64,000 nt of DNA from JACCZX01 sp038216465 (GTDB taxonomy: Bacteria > Pseudomonadota > Gammaproteobacteria > Burkholderiales > Burkholderiaceae_F). Below the pieces are notes generated by a model that had not been told where the DNA came from, did no database searches, and saw nothing but the letters and a program-made list of their open reading frames with translations. The translations under genes and the position numbers were made by a program. The number at the start of each line of letters is the position of its first letter. Within the stretch, counting starts at the first letter, position 1. Shown one piece after another: positions 9,671-19,191 of this stretch. The DNA lies in assembly GCA_038216465.1 (NCBI GenBank), contig JBBQQC010000012.1:28266-92265 (forward strand), read 5' to 3'.

Positions 9671-12237
9671 AGCGGCGACGCAAGCGCGTCCAGCAGATCG
9701 CTTTCGATTGCAAGCTGACCTTTGCCGGAGTCGAGCTTGGCGCCGGACACCAGAAACACGTCTTCCGCGCGCTCGCCTAGCGTCAGTATCTTCGCGGTGT
9801 GTACATCAAGCTCGTGCTGAGCCAGCACGCGCGCAATCGAGTACAGCAGTCCCAGCCTGTCGGTTGCGACAACCGATAGCAGATAGCGTGAGCCGCGCTC
9901 GTCGGGCTGCAGCTGCACACTCGGCGAAACCGGGAACTGGCGGGACTGGCGCGACTGCCGATAGCGCGCGGCGGGCGCGGACGGCGGCAGCTCGTGTTCT
10001 TTCGAAATCCACTCCGCGAGCTCATGCTCGATCTGGCTCAGCAGCTCGCGGTAGTGGCGCGCGCGGCCATGATCGGTGACCAAAAACGTGTCGAGTGCAT
10101 AACCGTGGCGCGTGGTGTGCACGCGCGCGTCGAGAATGCTCAGGCTGCGGCTGTCGAAGTAGCCGCAAACGCGGGCGAACAGGCCTTGCTGATCTTTGAC
10201 GTAGATCAGCACTTCGGCGCCTTCGCCAATGCGGGCCAGGCGCGCGCGCACGATCGGCCGCTCGGCCTCGACCTTGCTGAACAGCGACCGTGTATGCCAC
10301 GCAATGTCCTGCGCGCTGTGGCGCAGAAAGTAGACGACGTCCAACTGCTGCCACAGTGCATCGCGCGCCGAGTCGGACAGGCCATATAACCGCAGAATGC
10401 GCAGTGCTTCCTGTTTGCGACCTTCGAGTACCGCGGTCGGCGCCACCGTTCCGCCGCCGAGCAGCCGGCGTGTCGAACGGAACAGATCTTCGAGCAACTT
10501 GCCCTTCCATGCATTCCAGACCTTCGGGCTGGTGCCGCGTATGTCGGCGACCGTCAACAGATAGAGCGCGATCAGCGTGCGCTCGTCCTTGACGCGCGCC
10601 GCGAAACGCTCGATCACCGCGGGATCGGCCAGGTCCTGTTTCTGCGCGACTTGCGACAGCGACAAATGCTGCGCTACCAGAAAGTCGACCAACGCGGTAT
10701 CGGCGCGGTCGAGTCCGTGCTCGCGGCAGAATCGCCGCGCGTCGCGGCTGCCGAGATCGCTGTGATCGCCGCCGCGCCCTTTGGCGATGTCGTGAAAAAT
10801 CGCCGCGATATAAAGCAGCCAGGGCCTGTCGAAATCCGCCATCAACTGGCTGCACAGCGGATACTCGTGCGCGTGCTCGGACAGCGTGAACCGCCGCAGG
10901 TTGCGCAGCACCTGCAGGATGTGCTGATCGACCGTGTAGACATGAAACAGATCGTGCTGCATCTGCCCGACGATGCGGCGGAAGACGGGAAGGTAGCGCC
11001 CGAGCACCGACAAATCGTTCATGCGGCGCAGCTCGTGCAGCACGCCCTTCGGCTGCTGCAGCAGCGCGATAAACGTCGCGCGATTGGCCGGGTTGCGCCG
11101 GTAGCCCGTGTTGACCTTGACGCGCGCGTGCCATAGCGCGCGCATCAATTGCGCCGACATGCCTTTCAGCTCGCGGTGCTGCGCCATCAGTAAAAACGCG
11201 CGCAGAATTCCGTTCGGGTCGTGCTCAAGCGCAGTGGGCGCGGTCAGATCGAGCAGTTCGTTGCGAACAACGAACGTTGCATCGAGCGGACGCGCTTCGC
11301 TTTGCTCGCGGCCGAAAAGCCGGTGCTCGATGTTCTGCAGAAGAATCGTGTTCATCTGCGTCACCACCTTCGCGGCGCGGTAGTACTGCTGCATCAAGAC
11401 TTCGCTTGAGCGGCACTGCGCGGTCTGGTGAACTCGGCTCAACTGAGCCACCGCATCCTGCACGTCGAATACCAGGCGGTCTTCGCGGCGCCCAGTCACC
11501 AAGTGCAGCCGCGCGCGGATTTCCTTGATGCGGCGCTCGCTGCGACGAATGATCAAAGCTTCTTCAGTAGTAATGAATCCTCGCCGCGCAAGCTCGACCC
11601 AGCTCGCGCCAAAACCCCCGGCACGCGCCACCCACACCACCACCTGCAGATCGCGCAGCCCTCCGGGTCCTTCCTTGACGTTGGGCTCGAGGCTGTAAGG
11701 AGCCTCGTCGTACTTGATATGCCGCTGCTGCTGCTCGAGCAGCTTGGCGCGAAAGTAGGCCTCGCGGTCCAGCGACTCGACGACCGCTCGCGAAAAGGCG
11801 GTGTAACGCGAGCGCGAACCGACCAACAGCCGCGATTCGAGCATTGCCGTCAATACGGTGATGTCGCGCCGCGCCTCGGCGATGCATTCATCGAGCGTGC
11901 GTACGCTGTGTCCCAGCGGCAGGCCAAGATCCCATAACAGGCTGACCAGATTTTCGATCGTGCGCGCGTCGGCGTCGGTTGCCGGCTCGTTGAGCAAAAT
12001 CAGAACGTCGACGTCGGAGTGCGGGAACAGTTCGCCGCGGCCGTAACCGCCTACGGCGATCAGCACCGCACGCGATGTGATGCCACTTGCTTCGGCCACC
12101 TCGCGCAGCAGGCCGTCAACCGAGCGCGAGAGTCCGCGCAGCAGCCCGTCGACCGAGCCGCGTGCGTTAAAACGCTTGATCAGGACATCGCGTTCTTGCC
12201 GCCACCGGTCGCGCAGCTTGAATGCGACGTCATTCAT
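9625..12237 (-). CDS. glnD: Bifunctional uridylyltransferase / uridylyl-removing enzyme GlnD
   Basis: GlnD senses glutamine and adds or removes UMP on PII proteins. From the ATG at 12237 it has 870 residues. Domains in order are a nucleotidyltransferase with G-G-Y-G-R-G-E-L-F-P-H-S-D-V-D, a linker, an HD phosphohydrolase with F-H-D-I-A-K-G-R-G-G-D-H-S, and two C-terminal ACT domains. I prefer 12237 over the upstream in-frame 12294 because the latter would run back through the map stop codon (12245). The gene follows map by 7 bases. Its last 46 bases overlap def tail to tail. Confidence 0.96.
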   Translation of the reverse strand: MNDVAFKLRDRWRQERDVLIKRFNARGSVDGLLRGLSRSVDGLLREVAEASGITSRAVLIAVGGYGRGELFPHSDVDVLILLNEPATDADARTIENLVSLLWDLGLPLGHSVRTLDECIAEARRDITVLTAMLESRLLVGSRSRYTAFSRAVVESLDREAYFRAKLLEQQQRHIKYDEAPYSLEPNVKEGPGGLRDLQVVVWVARAGGFGASWVELARRGFITTEEALIIRRSERRIKEIRARLHLVTGRREDRLVFDVQDAVAQLSRVHQTAQCRSSEVLMQQYYRAAKVVTQMNTILLQNIEHRLFGREQSEARPLDATFVVRNELLDLTAPTALEHDPNGILRAFLLMAQHRELKGMSAQLMRALWHARVKVNTGYRRNPANRATFIALLQQPKGVLHELRRMNDLSVLGRYLPVFRRIVGQMQHDLFHVYTVDQHILQVLRNLRRFTLSEHAHEYPLCSQLMADFDRPWLLYIAAIFHDIAKGRGGDHSDLGSRDARRFCREHGLDRADTALVDFLVAQHLSLSQVAQKQDLADPAVIERFAARVKDERTLIALYLLTVADIRGTSPKVWNAWKGKLLEDLFRSTRRLLGGGTVAPTAVLEGRKQEALRILRLYGLSDSARDALWQQLDVVYFLRHSAQDIAWHTRSLFSKVEAERPIVRARLARIGEGAEVLIYVKDQQGLFARVCGYFDSRSLSILDARVHTTRHGYALDTFLVTDHGRARHYRELLSQIEHELAEWISKEHELPPSAPAARYRQSRQSRQFPVSPSVQLQPDERGSRYLLSVVATDRLGLLYSIARVLAQHELDVHTAKILTLGERAEDVFLVSGAKLDSGKGQLAIESDLLDALASPLQSSASAISGNKISV

Positions 12238-12244
12238 GCAGCGG

Positions 12245-13084
12245 TCAGGCAGGGGCGTGATCTTGCTCGCGCGTCTCTGATCTTTCCTGAACAAACGCGG
12301 GCACGGCGGGGGATCCCGCCGAAAGCGTCAACACTTCGAATCCGGAATCGGTGACCAGCACTGTGTGCTCCCACTGCGCCGACAGCGAGTGGTCCTTGGT
12401 CACGATGGTCCAGCCGTCCGACAACTCCTTGATTTCGCGCCGCCCGGCATTGATCATCGGCTCGACAGTGAAGATCATCCCGGTTGTCAGCGCCTCCAGC
12501 GTGCCCGGCTTGCCGTAGTGCAGGATCTGCGGCTCTTCGTGAAATTTGCGGCCGATGCCATGACCGCAGAATTCGCGCACGACGCTGTAACCGTTCTGTT
12601 CGGCGTGCACCTGGATCGCGTGACCGATATCGCCGATCGTCGCACCCGACCGAACCTGCGCAATGCCTAGCCACATGCAGTCGTACGTCACGTCGCTCAG
12701 GCGGCGCGCCGCGATCGACGGCTCGCCAACAAAGTACATGCGGCTGGTGTCGCCGTGGAACCCGTCCTTGATGACCGTCACGTCGATGTTCAGCACGTCG
12801 CCGTTCTTCAGCGCCTTGTCACCGGGTATCCCGTGGCACACCTGGTGGTTCACCGAAGTGCAAATAGCTTTCGGAAAGGGTCGATATCCTGGCGGCGCGT
12901 AGTTCAGCGGCGCAGGCACGGTCTGCTGCACCTGCGTCATGTATTCGTGGCAAAGCCGGTCGAGCTCGCCCGTGGTAACGCCGGATTTGACGTACGGAGC
13001 AACATAATCGAGGACTTCCGCGGCGAGCCGCCCGGCCACGCGCATTCCGGCGATGTCTTCGGCAGTCTTGATCACAATGGCCAT
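12245..13084 (-). CDS. map: Methionine aminopeptidase, type I
   Basis: This 279-residue metalloprotease removes the initiator methionine. Family marks include N-H-Q-V-C-H-G-I-P, the first metal aspartate in L-N-I-D-V-T-V, the second in G-D-T-S-R-M-Y-F-V-G, the H of G-H-G-I-G-R-K-F-H-E-E-P and the glutamates of F-T-V-E-P-M-I and W-E-H-T-V-L-V-T. Length is slightly above the usual 265 because of a Glu/Arg-rich C-terminal tail. The gene is divergent from rpsB, a common arrangement, and is followed by glnD. Confidence 0.96.
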   Translation of the reverse strand: MAIVIKTAEDIAGMRVAGRLAAEVLDYVAPYVKSGVTTGELDRLCHEYMTQVQQTVPAPLNYAPPGYRPFPKAICTSVNHQVCHGIPGDKALKNGDVLNIDVTVIKDGFHGDTSRMYFVGEPSIAARRLSDVTYDCMWLGIAQVRSGATIGDIGHAIQVHAEQNGYSVVREFCGHGIGRKFHEEPQILHYGKPGTLEALTTGMIFTVEPMINAGRREIKELSDGWTIVTKDHSLSAQWEHTVLVTDSGFEVLTLSAGSPAVPAFVQERSETREQDHAPA

Positions 13085-13111
13085 GGAGCGAGTCTTTGCG
13101 GCTAAGTTCGC

Positions 13112-13117
13112 TATAAT
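13112..13117 (+). promoter_or_regulatory. -10 box upstream of rpsB, with a ~150-base leader
   Basis: A perfect TATAAT stands in the 186-base map-rpsB gap. The -35 region at normal spacing is poor, so activation or an extended signal may compensate. Transcription from here would give a leader of about 150 bases before the rpsB ATG. Ribosomal protein S2 represses its own operon through its leader in other bacteria, but I could not identify a known structure here. Confidence 0.5.
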
Positions 13118-13270
13118 ATCCGGCTACTTGCGGCCCCGGTCGCCGAAGATCGTCTGATTTCGACGCGAGATCGCAAGAATTCACGCACGGCATCCCCAAG
13201 GTGCGGGCCAAAGCCTCAAAAGTCCAGCCCGCCTTGATGTCCGTGCCGGATCTAACCTTGGAGAACGTTA

Positions 13271-14023
13271 ATGTCGGTCACGATGCGTCAAATGCTGGAA
13301 GCTGGGGTCCACTTCGGACACCAGACCCGTTTCTGGAATCCGAAAATGGCACCGTTCATTTTCGGCCACCGCAACAAAATCCACATCATCAACCTCGAGC
13401 GCACGCTCGATCAGTTTCAGGCCGCCACCAAGTTCGTTCGTCAGTTGGCCAGCAATCGCGGCACGATTCTGTTCGTCGATACCAAGCGCCAGGCGCGCGA
13501 TACGATCGTCGAGGAAGCGCAGCGGGCCGGGATGCCGTTCGTCGACCAACGCTGGCTCGGCGGCATGCTGACCAACTTCAAGACTGTCAAGGTGTCGATC
13601 AAGCGGCTGAAGGAAATGGAGCAGATCGTCGCCGACAACGGCACCGAGCGCATGTCGAAAAAAGAGGCGCTCGATTTTCAGCGCGAAATCGAAAAGCACA
13701 ACAAGGCGATCGGCGGCATCAAGGACATGAATGCGCTGCCTGACGCGCTGTTCGTGATCGACGTCGGCTATCACAAGATCGCGATCCTGGAAGCCGCGAA
13801 GCTCGGCATTCCGGTGGTAGCCATCGTCGATACCAATCACTCGCCGGAGAACGTCGCGTACGTGATTCCGGGCAACGACGACTCGAGCCGTGCGGTGCGG
13901 CTATACGCGCGCGGCATCGCCGATGCGGTCCTCGAGGGCAAGGCGGCAGCATTGCAGGGAGTCGTGCAGGCGGCGGCGAACGATAGCGACGAAGAGTTCG
14001 TCGAAGTCAACGAAGCACAATGA
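13271..14023 (+). CDS. rpsB: 30S ribosomal protein S2
   Basis: The 250-residue protein matches S2 throughout. It opens M-S-V-T-M-R-Q-M-L-E-A-G-V-H-F-G-H-Q-T and also contains F-V-D-Q-R-W-L-G-G-M-L-T-N and the Asp-rich region D-A-L-F-V-I-D-V. It ends in an acidic tail. A GGAG-type ribosome site precedes the ATG. It heads the rpsB-tsf-pyrH-frr operon. Confidence 0.98.
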   Translation: MSVTMRQMLEAGVHFGHQTRFWNPKMAPFIFGHRNKIHIINLERTLDQFQAATKFVRQLASNRGTILFVDTKRQARDTIVEEAQRAGMPFVDQRWLGGMLTNFKTVKVSIKRLKEMEQIVADNGTERMSKKEALDFQREIEKHNKAIGGIKDMNALPDALFVIDVGYHKIAILEAAKLGIPVVAIVDTNHSPENVAYVIPGNDDSSRAVRLYARGIADAVLEGKAAALQGVVQAAANDSDEEFVEVNEAQ

Positions 14024-14060
14024 GCGAAGCGCAGTAGGCGGTGGATAGTCGAGGCTTGGA

Positions 14061-14081
14061 AGGGGCGTAAGCCCCTTTTTT
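14061..14081 (+). terminator. Intrinsic terminator or attenuator between rpsB and tsf
   Basis: The strand reads AGGGGC-GTAA-GCCCCT followed by five further Ts: a 6-bp GC-rich stem with a GNRA-like tetraloop and a U-run. It lies in the 83-base gap between rpsB and tsf. As the operon clearly continues, it probably lowers distal expression relative to S2 rather than ending transcription. Confidence 0.75.
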
Positions 14082-14106
14082 GTAGAGAAGACTGGAGAGT
14101 TGCGTG

Positions 14107-14997
14107 ATGGCGGAAATAACCGCGGCGATGGTCAAGGAACTGCGCGAGAAGACCGACGCGCCGATGATGGAGTGCAAGAAAGCCCTGACCGAGGCCGGCG
14201 CCGACATGGCCAAGGCTGAAGAGATCCTGCGTGTCAAGCTTGGCAATCGGGCGCACAAGGCCGCGTCGAGAGTTGCCGCCGAGGGAGTCGTTGCGATCGA
14301 TATCAATGGCGCAGGCAAAATCGGCGCGATCGTCGAGCTGAACTCCGAGACCGACTTCGTCGCGAAGAATGCGGATTTCATCCAATTTGCCACCGATCTG
14401 GCAAAGCTCGTAACAGCAAGGGACCCGACCGACTTGCAGGCTTTGTCGTCACTGCCGCTGGGCAGCGGCACGGTGGAAGCAGTCCGCACCGCCTTGATCG
14501 GCAAGATCGGCGAGAATATTTCGATCCGACGCTTCGCGCGCGTCGACGCCGAGGGGACGTTGGCAAGCTACATCCATGGTGGAAGCAAGATCGGCGTGCT
14601 GGTCGATATTATCGGCGGCAATTCCAGTCTCGCGAGAGACTTGGCCATGCATATCGCGGCCAGCAAACCCAAGTCGCTTGACGCCGCTGGCGTGCCGGCC
14701 GACCTGCTCGACACCGAGCGCCGGATTGCGATCGAAAAGGCGCGCGAAGCAGGCAAGCCAGAAGGCATGCTGGAGAAGATTGCCGAGGGCACCGTGCAAA
14801 AGTATTTGCGCGAAGTCACGCTGCTCGGGCAGGTTTTTGTTAAAGCCGACGATGGCAAGCAAACGATTGAGCAGCTGCTGAGAGCTAGCAGCGCCCGCGT
14901 CAGCCGCTTCGTGCTTTACGTCGTCGGCGAGGGAATCGAACGAAAGCAGTCGGATTTCGCCGCTGAAGTCGCTGCCATGGCGACGGCGCGCGGCTGA
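14107..14997 (+). CDS. tsf: Elongation factor Ts
   Basis: EF-Ts recycles EF-Tu from GDP to GTP. The 296-residue protein has the N-terminal UBA-like region M-V-K-E-L-R-E-K-T-D-A-P-M-M-E-C-K-K-A-L. The signature around E-L-N-S-E-T-D-F-V-A-K-N carries the residues that enter the EF-Tu nucleotide site. A GTG lies one codon upstream (14104). The ATG at 14107 sits about 9 bases after GGAGAG and is preferred. Confidence 0.97.
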   Translation: MAEITAAMVKELREKTDAPMMECKKALTEAGADMAKAEEILRVKLGNRAHKAASRVAAEGVVAIDINGAGKIGAIVELNSETDFVAKNADFIQFATDLAKLVTARDPTDLQALSSLPLGSGTVEAVRTALIGKIGENISIRRFARVDAEGTLASYIHGGSKIGVLVDIIGGNSSLARDLAMHIAASKPKSLDAAGVPADLLDTERRIAIEKAREAGKPEGMLEKIAEGTVQKYLREVTLLGQVFVKADDGKQTIEQLLRASSARVSRFVLYVVGEGIERKQSDFAAEVAAMATARG

Positions 14998-15013
14998 AGG
15001 TAGCCCCAATCGG

Positions 15014-15760
15014 ATGTCAGCCAACGATGCATCGATGAACAGCGGCGCGTCGCCGGCTTACCGGCGCGTGCTGCTGAAGCTATCGGGCGAGGCGCTGATG
15101 GGTGACGACGCCTTTGGCATCAACCGTGCGACGGTCGACGCGATGGTGTCCGACCTAAGCGAAGTGGTTCGCCTCGGAGTCGAGGTGGCGGTAGTGATCG
15201 GCGGCGGCAACATCTTCCGCGGCGTGGCGCTCGGCGCGGAAGGCATGGATCGCGCAACTGCCGATTACATGGGGATGATGGCGACCATCATGAATGCGAT
15301 GGCGCTGCAGGATGCGCTGCGCCGTGCAGGTGTTGAGGCGCGTGTGCAGTCAGCGTTGAACATCGAAGCAGTGGTGGAGCCGTATATTCGCCCCAAGGCG
15401 TTGCGCTACCTGGAGGAGGGCAAGATCGTGATCTTCGCCGCCGGCACCGGTAACCCGTTCTTCACGACGGATACTGCCGCCGCGCTGCGCGGCGCAGAGA
15501 TCGGAGCGCAGATCGTGCTGAAGGCGACTAAGGTTGACGGCGTCTATTCAGCCGATCCGAAGAAGGATCCGAAGGCGACCCGCTACTCGACGATCACTTT
15601 CGACGAAGCGCTTAATCGCAAGCTACAGATCATGGACGCCACGGCGTTCGCACTGTGTCGCGACCAGAAGCTGCCGATCAAGGTGTTCAATATTTCCAAA
15701 CGCGGCGCGCTGAAACGCGTCGTGCTGGGCGAAGACGAGGGCACGCTGGTTCATGTTTAA
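15014..15760 (+). CDS. pyrH: UMP kinase
   Basis: The 248-residue enzyme phosphorylates UMP to UDP and belongs to the amino acid kinase fold. Visible marks are L-K-L-S-G-E-A-L-M-G near the N-terminus, the glycine-rich V-I-G-G-G-N-I-F-R-G, D-Y-M-G-M-M-A-T and the ATP-site region T-D-T-A-A-A-L-R-G-A-E-I. A later ATG (15035) would shorten the poorly conserved N-terminus by seven residues. It lies between tsf and frr as in most proteobacteria. Confidence 0.97.
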   Translation: MSANDASMNSGASPAYRRVLLKLSGEALMGDDAFGINRATVDAMVSDLSEVVRLGVEVAVVIGGGNIFRGVALGAEGMDRATADYMGMMATIMNAMALQDALRRAGVEARVQSALNIEAVVEPYIRPKALRYLEEGKIVIFAAGTGNPFFTTDTAAALRGAEIGAQIVLKATKVDGVYSADPKKDPKATRYSTITFDEALNRKLQIMDATAFALCRDQKLPIKVFNISKRGALKRVVLGEDEGTLVHV

Positions 15761-15782
15761 CGGCTAATTTGGAGATGAGCCG

Positions 15783-16343
15783 ATGAGCATCGCAGAGATT
15801 CAAAAATCGATCGAGCAGAAAATGCAGAAATCGGTCGAGGCGCTGAAGCATGACTATGCAAAGGTGCGAACCGGCCGCGCGCACATCGGATTGCTCGATC
15901 ACATCCAGGTCGACTATTACGGCTCGATGATGCCGCTGAATCAGGTCGCGCAGGTCGGTCTTGGCGACGCTCGCACCATCACGATCCAGCCGTGGGAAAA
16001 GAAGATGATTCCGGTCGTTGAAAAGGCGATCCGCGAGTCGGACCTCGGGCTTAATCCCGCCACCAGTGGTGACATCGTGCGTGTGCCGATGCCGCTGCTG
16101 ACGGAGCAGCGCCGCAAGGAGCTTGTGAAAGTAGTCAAGCACGAAGGCGAAAACGCGAAGATCGCGGTTCGCAATCTGCGCCGCGATGCGAATCACCACG
16201 TCAAGGAAATGCTGAAGAACAAGGAAATTTCCGAGGACGACGATCGCCGCGCCGAAGAAGCGATCCAGAAGCTGACGGATCGTTACGTGGCCGAGATCGA
16301 CAAGCTCGGCGCGGACAAGGAAAAAGAGGTGATGACCGTTTGA
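15783..16343 (+). CDS. frr: Ribosome recycling factor
   Basis: The 186-residue factor splits post-termination ribosomes together with EF-G. It shows the typical K-V-R-T-G-R-A-H near the N-terminus, L-N-Q-V-A-Q-V and R-R-D-A-N-H-H-V-K-E near the C-terminus, and is of standard length. A GGAGATGAG-type ribosome site precedes the ATG. Its stop overlaps the uppS start. Confidence 0.98.
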   Translation: MSIAEIQKSIEQKMQKSVEALKHDYAKVRTGRAHIGLLDHIQVDYYGSMMPLNQVAQVGLGDARTITIQPWEKKMIPVVEKAIRESDLGLNPATSGDIVRVPMPLLTEQRRKELVKVVKHEGENAKIAVRNLRRDANHHVKEMLKNKEISEDDDRRAEEAIQKLTDRYVAEIDKLGADKEKEVMTV

Positions 16344-17155
16344 GTGCCGGGTCATCATTGACGACTTCTACTGCCGTGCGCACGCATACCTCCCAGACCA
16401 GCTCCAAGCCGGCACGCCGGATTCCGCGCCATGTCGCAATCATCATGGACGGCAACGGCCGCTGGGCGGTGGCGCAGGGCAAGCCGCGCGTGGCGGGCCA
16501 TGCGCGAGGTGTCGACGCGGTGCGCACTACGCTGCAAGCGTGCGGCGAGCGCGGCGTCGAATATCTGACGCTGTTTATTTTCAGCTCCGAGAACTGGCGT
16601 CGTCCGGCTGACGAGGTGTCGACGCTGATGAAGCTTTTTGTGTTTGCCCTACAGCGCGAGATCGACAAGCTGCTCGAACTCGGGGTGCGCCTGCGTGTAG
16701 TCGGCGACCGGGCCGGGTTCGACCCCGAACTAAAGCGCTTGATCGTCGAATCCGAACGCCGCACTGAGGCCAACACCAAGCTTCATCTGACTGTGTGCGC
16801 CGACTACGGTGGTCGCTGGGATATCGCACAGGCAGCTAGCAAAGCGGCGAATGCGCAGCTGGAATCCGGCGCGCAGTCGGTGACTCTTTCCGAATCCGAA
16901 ATCGAATCCCATCTGGCCTTGTCGTTCGCGCCCGAGCCCGATCTGCTGATTCGCACCGGCGGCGAGAAGCGCATCAGCAATTTTCTGCTGTATCAACTTG
17001 CGTACACCGAGTTCTATTTTTGCGATGTGCTGTGGCCGCGCTTCGACGCCGTCGAGCTCGATCGCGCCTTCGACTGGTTTGCGAGCCGGCAGCGCCGATT
17101 CGGCATGACCGGCGAACAACTGGACGGGCGCAAGCCAATCGCCGATGCCGCCTGA
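16340..17155 (+). CDS. uppS: Undecaprenyl diphosphate synthase
   Basis: This cis-prenyltransferase makes the C55 lipid carrier for cell-wall and O-antigen synthesis. The catalytic aspartate D37 is in I-I-M-D-G-N-G-R-W-A. Further on are F-S-S-E-N-W-R-R-P, D-L-L-I-R-T-G-G-E-K-R-I-S-N-F-L and W-P-R-F-D. A TTG at 16340 overlapping the frr stop gives 271 residues. A GTG at 16376 would remove 12 poorly conserved residues and is possible. It is followed by cdsA. Confidence 0.95.
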   Translation: MSAGSSLTTSTAVRTHTSQTSSKPARRIPRHVAIIMDGNGRWAVAQGKPRVAGHARGVDAVRTTLQACGERGVEYLTLFIFSSENWRRPADEVSTLMKLFVFALQREIDKLLELGVRLRVVGDRAGFDPELKRLIVESERRTEANTKLHLTVCADYGGRWDIAQAASKAANAQLESGAQSVTLSESEIESHLALSFAPEPDLLIRTGGEKRISNFLLYQLAYTEFYFCDVLWPRFDAVELDRAFDWFASRQRRFGMTGEQLDGRKPIADAA

Positions 17156-17173
17156 GGAGCGTTCGAGGCGGCG

Positions 17174-18004
17174 GTGCTGAGGCAGCGCATCACCACCGCG
17201 CTGGTGCTTGGCTTCATCGCGATCGGCGCAATGCTCTGGTCGGGGTCTGCGTTCGCGGTTGTCGTCACGGTGTTGCTGGGCCTGGCGCTGACCGAATGGC
17301 TGCAACTGGCCGGCGCCCCGCGTCCTGGATCCACGATGCTGGCGGTATTCGTCAGCGCGGTATTGCTGGTGCTGATCTTCGCGTCCTCGAACGCCGTCGG
17401 CGCCGTGGTATTGCCGCTGAGTACGCTGGCCGTGGCCATCTGGCTGGCGATCGCGGTCGCGCTGACCCGCGCCGCCGTGATCGGGAAGCGGCTGCCGCGT
17501 ACGGCTAGCATCGTGCTTGCCGCCGTCTTGGTTTTGGCTGCGTGGTTTGCGTTGATGCGGTTGCTGTCGCAGGGAATTCTGATGTTGCTTTCGGTCTTGT
17601 GCATCGTTTGGATCGCTGACACCGCGGCCTACTTCAGCGGCCGCGCCTTCGGTCGCCGGAAGCTGGCGCCGCACATCAGCCCCGGCAAGACGTGGGCCGG
17701 TGTCGTCGGTGCGATGGTCGCCGTGGTGCTGGTCGCGATTGCGGTCCATCAATTCATTCCCGGCACGTCGCTGTATTCGAACGAACTATTTGCGGCGATC
17801 GGCCCGCTGTGCGCTCCGCTGGTGCTGGCATTGCTGGTGGTGCTGTCAATCGTGGGTGACTTGTTCGAGAGCCTGCTGAAGCGGCAGGCGGGCGTGAAGG
17901 ACAGCGGCCAGCTGCTGCCGGGCCATGGCGGGGTGCTCGACCGTGTCGATGCGATGGTGCCGGTATTGCCTTCGGCAGTGGTCGTTCAGTGGCTGATTCG
18001 GTGA
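17174..18004 (+). CDS. cdsA: Phosphatidate cytidylyltransferase (CDP-diglyceride synthase)
   Basis: The 276-residue inner-membrane protein makes CDP-diacylglycerol from phosphatidate and CTP. It has about eight hydrophobic segments and the CdsA signature near the C-terminus: S-L-L-K-R-Q-A-G-V-K-D-S-G, then L-P-G-H-G-G-V-L-D-R-V-D. The start is a GTG 18 bases after uppS. The end overlaps the dxr start. Confidence 0.95.
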   Translation: MLRQRITTALVLGFIAIGAMLWSGSAFAVVVTVLLGLALTEWLQLAGAPRPGSTMLAVFVSAVLLVLIFASSNAVGAVVLPLSTLAVAIWLAIAVALTRAAVIGKRLPRTASIVLAAVLVLAAWFALMRLLSQGILMLLSVLCIVWIADTAAYFSGRAFGRRKLAPHISPGKTWAGVVGAMVAVVLVAIAVHQFIPGTSLYSNELFAAIGPLCAPLVLALLVVLSIVGDLFESLLKRQAGVKDSGQLLPGHGGVLDRVDAMVPVLPSAVVVQWLIR

Positions 18005-19191
18005 GCAGCGCGATGAACGGCAGCGCACGCAGCGTGACAATCCTCGGCGCGACCGGCTCGATCGGCGCCAGCGCTCTCGACGTGATCGCGCGTCACCCGC
18101 ACCGCTATCGGGTGCATGCCGTGACCGCGCACTCGAACGTCGACAGTCTGGCCGACATCGCGGCGCGGGTCGATGCCGATGTTGCTGTGATTGCCGATCC
18201 GGCGTTCGAGCGTCCGCTGCGCGATGCGCTGCGGGCACGCGGTGCTCATACGAACGCGCGCGCGGGACGCCCGGCGTTGGTCGATGTGGCGCGTGCGCCT
18301 GAATCTGACACCGTGCTGGCGGCGATTGTCGGTTCGGCCGGACTCGAATCAACGCTCGCTGCAGCCGAGGCCGGCAAGCGGTTGTTGCTTGCCAACAAGG
18401 AGGCGATCGTGTGCGCCGGCGCCCTGTTACTGGCGGCGGTTAAGCGCGGTGGCGGGATGCTGTTGCCGGTCGACAGCGAACACAACGCTATTCATCAATG
18501 CCTGTCCGGGGTCAGCAAATCGGAACGCGACAGTGCGCGGCTGGTGCTGACCGCATCCGGCGGGCCCTTCCTGAACCGCACCGATCTGGACGGTGTGACG
18601 CCCGACGAAGCGTGCGCGCATCCGAAATGGGTGATGGGGCGCAAGATTTCGGTCGATTCCGCGACGCTGATGAACAAGGGACTCGAAGTGATCGAAGCGA
18701 GTTGGCTGTTCGGCATGCCCGCCGATCGCATCGACATCGTGATTCATCCGCAGAGCGTGATTCACTCGATGGTCGAATTCAGCGACGGCTCGGTGCTGGC
18801 GCAGATGGGAACGCCTGACATGCGGACTCCGCTTGCATATGCACTGGCGTGGCCGGAACGCATTGCCAGCGGCGCGCGCCGACTCGATTTTCTCAGCGCC
18901 GGACCGTTGACGTTCGAGGCGCCGGACCGGCGCCGTTTTCGCTGCCTCGAATACGCCTACGCCTCGCTTGCCCGCGGCGGCGCCGCGAGTGTCGTGTTGA
19001 ACGCCGCCAACGAAATCGCGGTCCAAGCGTTTCTGCAGCAGCAGCTGCGCTTCACCGAAATCGCCCCGACGATCGAACAGATGCTCGATACCTACGACCC
19101 GCCGCCGCCGAACGACATCGACGACGTGCTGCAGGTCGACCTCGAGGCGCGTGCAAGAACGCGTGAGCTGCTGGTGGAGCGCGTGCAATGA
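18001..19191 (+). CDS. dxr: 1-deoxy-D-xylulose 5-phosphate reductoisomerase
   Basis: DXR commits carbon to the MEP isoprenoid route, feeding UppS two genes upstream. NADPH is bound by G-A-T-G-S-I-G-A-S. Further marks are L-A-N-K-E-A-I-V, the metal-binding P-V-D-S-E-H-N-A-I-H-Q, and W-V-M-G-R-K-I-S-V-D-S-A-T-L-M-N-K. The GTG at 18001 overlaps the cdsA stop and gives 396 residues. An ATG at 18013 and an upstream GTG at 17989 are alternatives. Confidence 0.96.
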   Translation: MSSAMNGSARSVTILGATGSIGASALDVIARHPHRYRVHAVTAHSNVDSLADIAARVDADVAVIADPAFERPLRDALRARGAHTNARAGRPALVDVARAPESDTVLAAIVGSAGLESTLAAAEAGKRLLLANKEAIVCAGALLLAAVKRGGGMLLPVDSEHNAIHQCLSGVSKSERDSARLVLTASGGPFLNRTDLDGVTPDEACAHPKWVMGRKISVDSATLMNKGLEVIEASWLFGMPADRIDIVIHPQSVIHSMVEFSDGSVLAQMGTPDMRTPLAYALAWPERIASGARRLDFLSAGPLTFEAPDRRRFRCLEYAYASLARGGAASVVLNAANEIAVQAFLQQQLRFTEIAPTIEQMLDTYDPPPPNDIDDVLQVDLEARARTRELLVERVQ

